From positions 62,001 through 126,000 of the forward strand of contig JBGAUT010000007.1 in assembly GCA_044228505.1 (NCBI GenBank): a stretch of 64,000 bases of DNA, written 5' to 3'. The DNA is from JAEUKA01 sp044228505 (lineage in GTDB: Bacteria > Myxococcota_A > Polyangia > Palsa-1104 > JAEUJZ01). The notes beneath the pieces were generated by a model that worked only from the letters and a program-made list of their open reading frames with translations, searched no databases and had not been told where the DNA came from. Below are positions 62,854 through 64,000 of the stretch, piece after piece; positions within the stretch are counted from its first letter, which is position 1; each line of letters opens with the position of its first letter. Position numbers and translations under genes: made by a program.

Positions 62854-64000
62854 GTGAGTGCACTCTCAGATTCCTATTCTGCGCCGCAGCCTTCCCCTGC
62901 CGGTGCTTCGGTTCCCGCTGCTGGCTCCCAAACCGCTGCGAACAAACGGCGAGTCTTTATCGAGTCGTTTGGATGTCAGATGAACGACTATGACGTCGAA
63001 CGGATGACGGAGGTGCTCCGCCGTGACGGCTTCGAGCGTACCGAAGTCGCAGAAGAAGCCGACATGATCGTGGTCAACACCTGTTCGATCCGCGAAAAAG
63101 CGGAGAACAAGGCCGCTTCAGCAGCTGGACGCTATCAGAAGCTCAAGGAGCAGAATCCCAACTTGTTGGTCGCGATCGGTGGCTGTGTCGCCCAGCAAGA
63201 AGGAGAAGCCCTGCTCAAGCGAATTCCGAGCGCGGACCTCACCTTTGGCCCTGATCAAATTCCGAGCCTGGGTGCTCACTATGACAAGCTCCGGCCACAG
63301 GCCGATCTCGGACGCTGGCCACCGATTGCTGCGAAAGCCAATCGATACAAGCTACGCTTGGCCCAGACCGAGGTCATCGACGTCGAAGACTATCAGTTCC
63401 TTGATGCGGACCCACGGCCGGGTGATGTCAACGTGACAGCACTGGTAACGATACAAAAAGGCTGCGACAACTTCTGCGCCTATTGCATCGTGCCCCGAAC
63501 CCGTGGCCGCGAGGTGTCGCGACCTTCTGATCAAGTGGTCCGAGAAGTTGAACGATTTGTGTCGCTCGGGGCGCGTGAGGTGACCCTGATCGGACAGAAC
63601 GTGAATGCCTATCACGCCATCGGAACAGCCGACGGTGAAGACTTTGCCGAGCTGCTTCGGTTGGTGGATTCCGTTCCAGGACTACTACGCCTGCGGTTTA
63701 CGACCAGCCACCCGCACTACTTTACTCACAAGGTGGCCGATGCCTTTCGCGACCTGAAAACGCTTCAGCCCTGGCTTCATCTGCCCGTACAAGCAGGATC
63801 GACCTCGGTGCTGCGTGCGATGGCCAGAGAGTATACCCGCGAAGCGTATCTGGAAAAAATTGCGTACATCAGACAGATCTGCAGTGACATCTCATTGTCG
63901 ACGGACATCATCGTGGGATATCCCGGCGAGACAGAGTCCGACTTTGAACAGACCATGTCACTCCTTTCGGAAGTGGAATATGACTCGATCTATTCCTTTT
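62854..64000 (+). CDS. miaB: tRNA methylthiotransferase MiaB (cut by window end)
   Basis: The first 382 codons are present. MiaB adds a methylthio group to isopentenyl-adenosine-37 of tRNAs that read UNN codons, using two iron-sulphur clusters. The N-terminal domain shows IESFGCQMNDYD (Cys41), VVNTCSIREKAE and GGCVAQQEGE, the three cysteines of one cluster. The radical SAM motif CDNFCAYCIVPRTRGREVSR binds the other. LIGQNVNAY is typical of MiaB rather than RimO or MtaB. The first 30 residues are a Ser/Ala/Pro-rich tail not found in most family members. The start at GTG 62854 is uncertain; GTG 62845 is in frame. The TRAM domain is beyond the window. Confidence 0.93.
   Translation, partial: MSALSDSYSAPQPSPAGASVPAAGSQTAANKRRVFIESFGCQMNDYDVERMTEVLRRDGFERTEVAEEADMIVVNTCSIREKAENKAASAAGRYQKLKEQNPNLLVAIGGCVAQQEGEALLKRIPSADLTFGPDQIPSLGAHYDKLRPQADLGRWPPIAAKANRYKLRLAQTEVIDVEDYQFLDADPRPGDVNVTALVTIQKGCDNFCAYCIVPRTRGREVSRPSDQVVREVERFVSLGAREVTLIGQNVNAYHAIGTADGEDFAELLRLVDSVPGLLRLRFTTSHPHYFTHKVADAFRDLKTLQPWLHLPVQAGSTSVLRAMAREYTREAYLEKIAYIRQICSDISLSTDIIVGYPGETESDFEQTMSLLSEVEYDSIYSF

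Overview
The window looks like chromosome from a Gram-negative, G+C-rich deltaproteobacterium, most likely a member of the Myxococcota. The reasons are the outer-membrane assembly genes (LolD, BamA, OmpH/Skp), the many lipoproteins with PPC or Cys-rich modules, a secreted glycosidase ending in a MYXO-CTERM-like tail, and the assortment of STAS, MerR and DmdC-type acyl-CoA dehydrogenase genes. There is no rRNA, insertion sequence, integrase, phage gene or CRISPR array. One tRNA gene is present. I judged composition by eye only; nothing stands out as recently transferred.

Layout. 1-5.5 kb (minus strand): the N-terminal part of an M13 metallopeptidase, a flippase-like membrane protein, and a GH36 alpha-galactosidase with its MFS transporter. 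5.7-9.3 kb: an APP1-type phosphatidate phosphatase lipoprotein, larB-larC for the nickel-pincer cofactor, and a 59-residue protein on the other strand. 9.4-17 kb: an envelope cluster (lolD, bamA, ompH, fabZ, two lipoproteins) ending in a 3,5-diaminohexanoate dehydrogenase, which converges on hemE. 18.2-21.4 kb: a processive GT2 glycosyltransferase, a sugar-phosphate nucleotidyltransferase and a lipoprotein. 21.4-27.5 kb: an acyl-CoA dehydrogenase divergent from a MerR regulator, a FadL-like outer-membrane protein and a beta-helix lipoprotein. 27.5-33.2 kb: tRNA-Gly(CCC) with its own promoter and terminator, then a TPR protein, glutamate dehydrogenase, an esterase, an ABC-F ATPase and a small beta-carbonic-anhydrase-like protein.

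33.2-39.9 kb holds two back-to-back gene sets. On the minus strand are a parvulin-type PPIase, a HupE/UreJ protein and a DUF3604 lipoprotein. On the plus strand are a TPR protein, a tetrahaem cytochrome c and an exported EF-hand-like membrane protein. Two of these exported proteins are predicted to begin with histidine once the signal peptide is removed. This is my best candidate for an undescribed system, possibly handling a metal or electrons in the periplasm.

40-47 kb: a cytochrome P450, then an operon of a CreD-like membrane protein, an unknown exported protein, a response regulator and a CreC-like kinase. Three perfect dyads spaced exactly 43 bp apart lie upstream of it. A sterol-desaturase-family gene follows. 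47-56.3 kb is mostly housekeeping: asnS, msrQ, a UvrD-type helicase, a membrane-anchored HELAH/TPR protein, a CDP-alcohol phosphatidyltransferase, gshB and a STAS-like protein. 56.4-64 kb: a GH15-like secreted enzyme translationally coupled to a putative outer-membrane protein, a 592-bp non-coding stretch with a 21-bp tandem repeat, a methyltransferase, a GAF-STAS regulator and the start of miaB.
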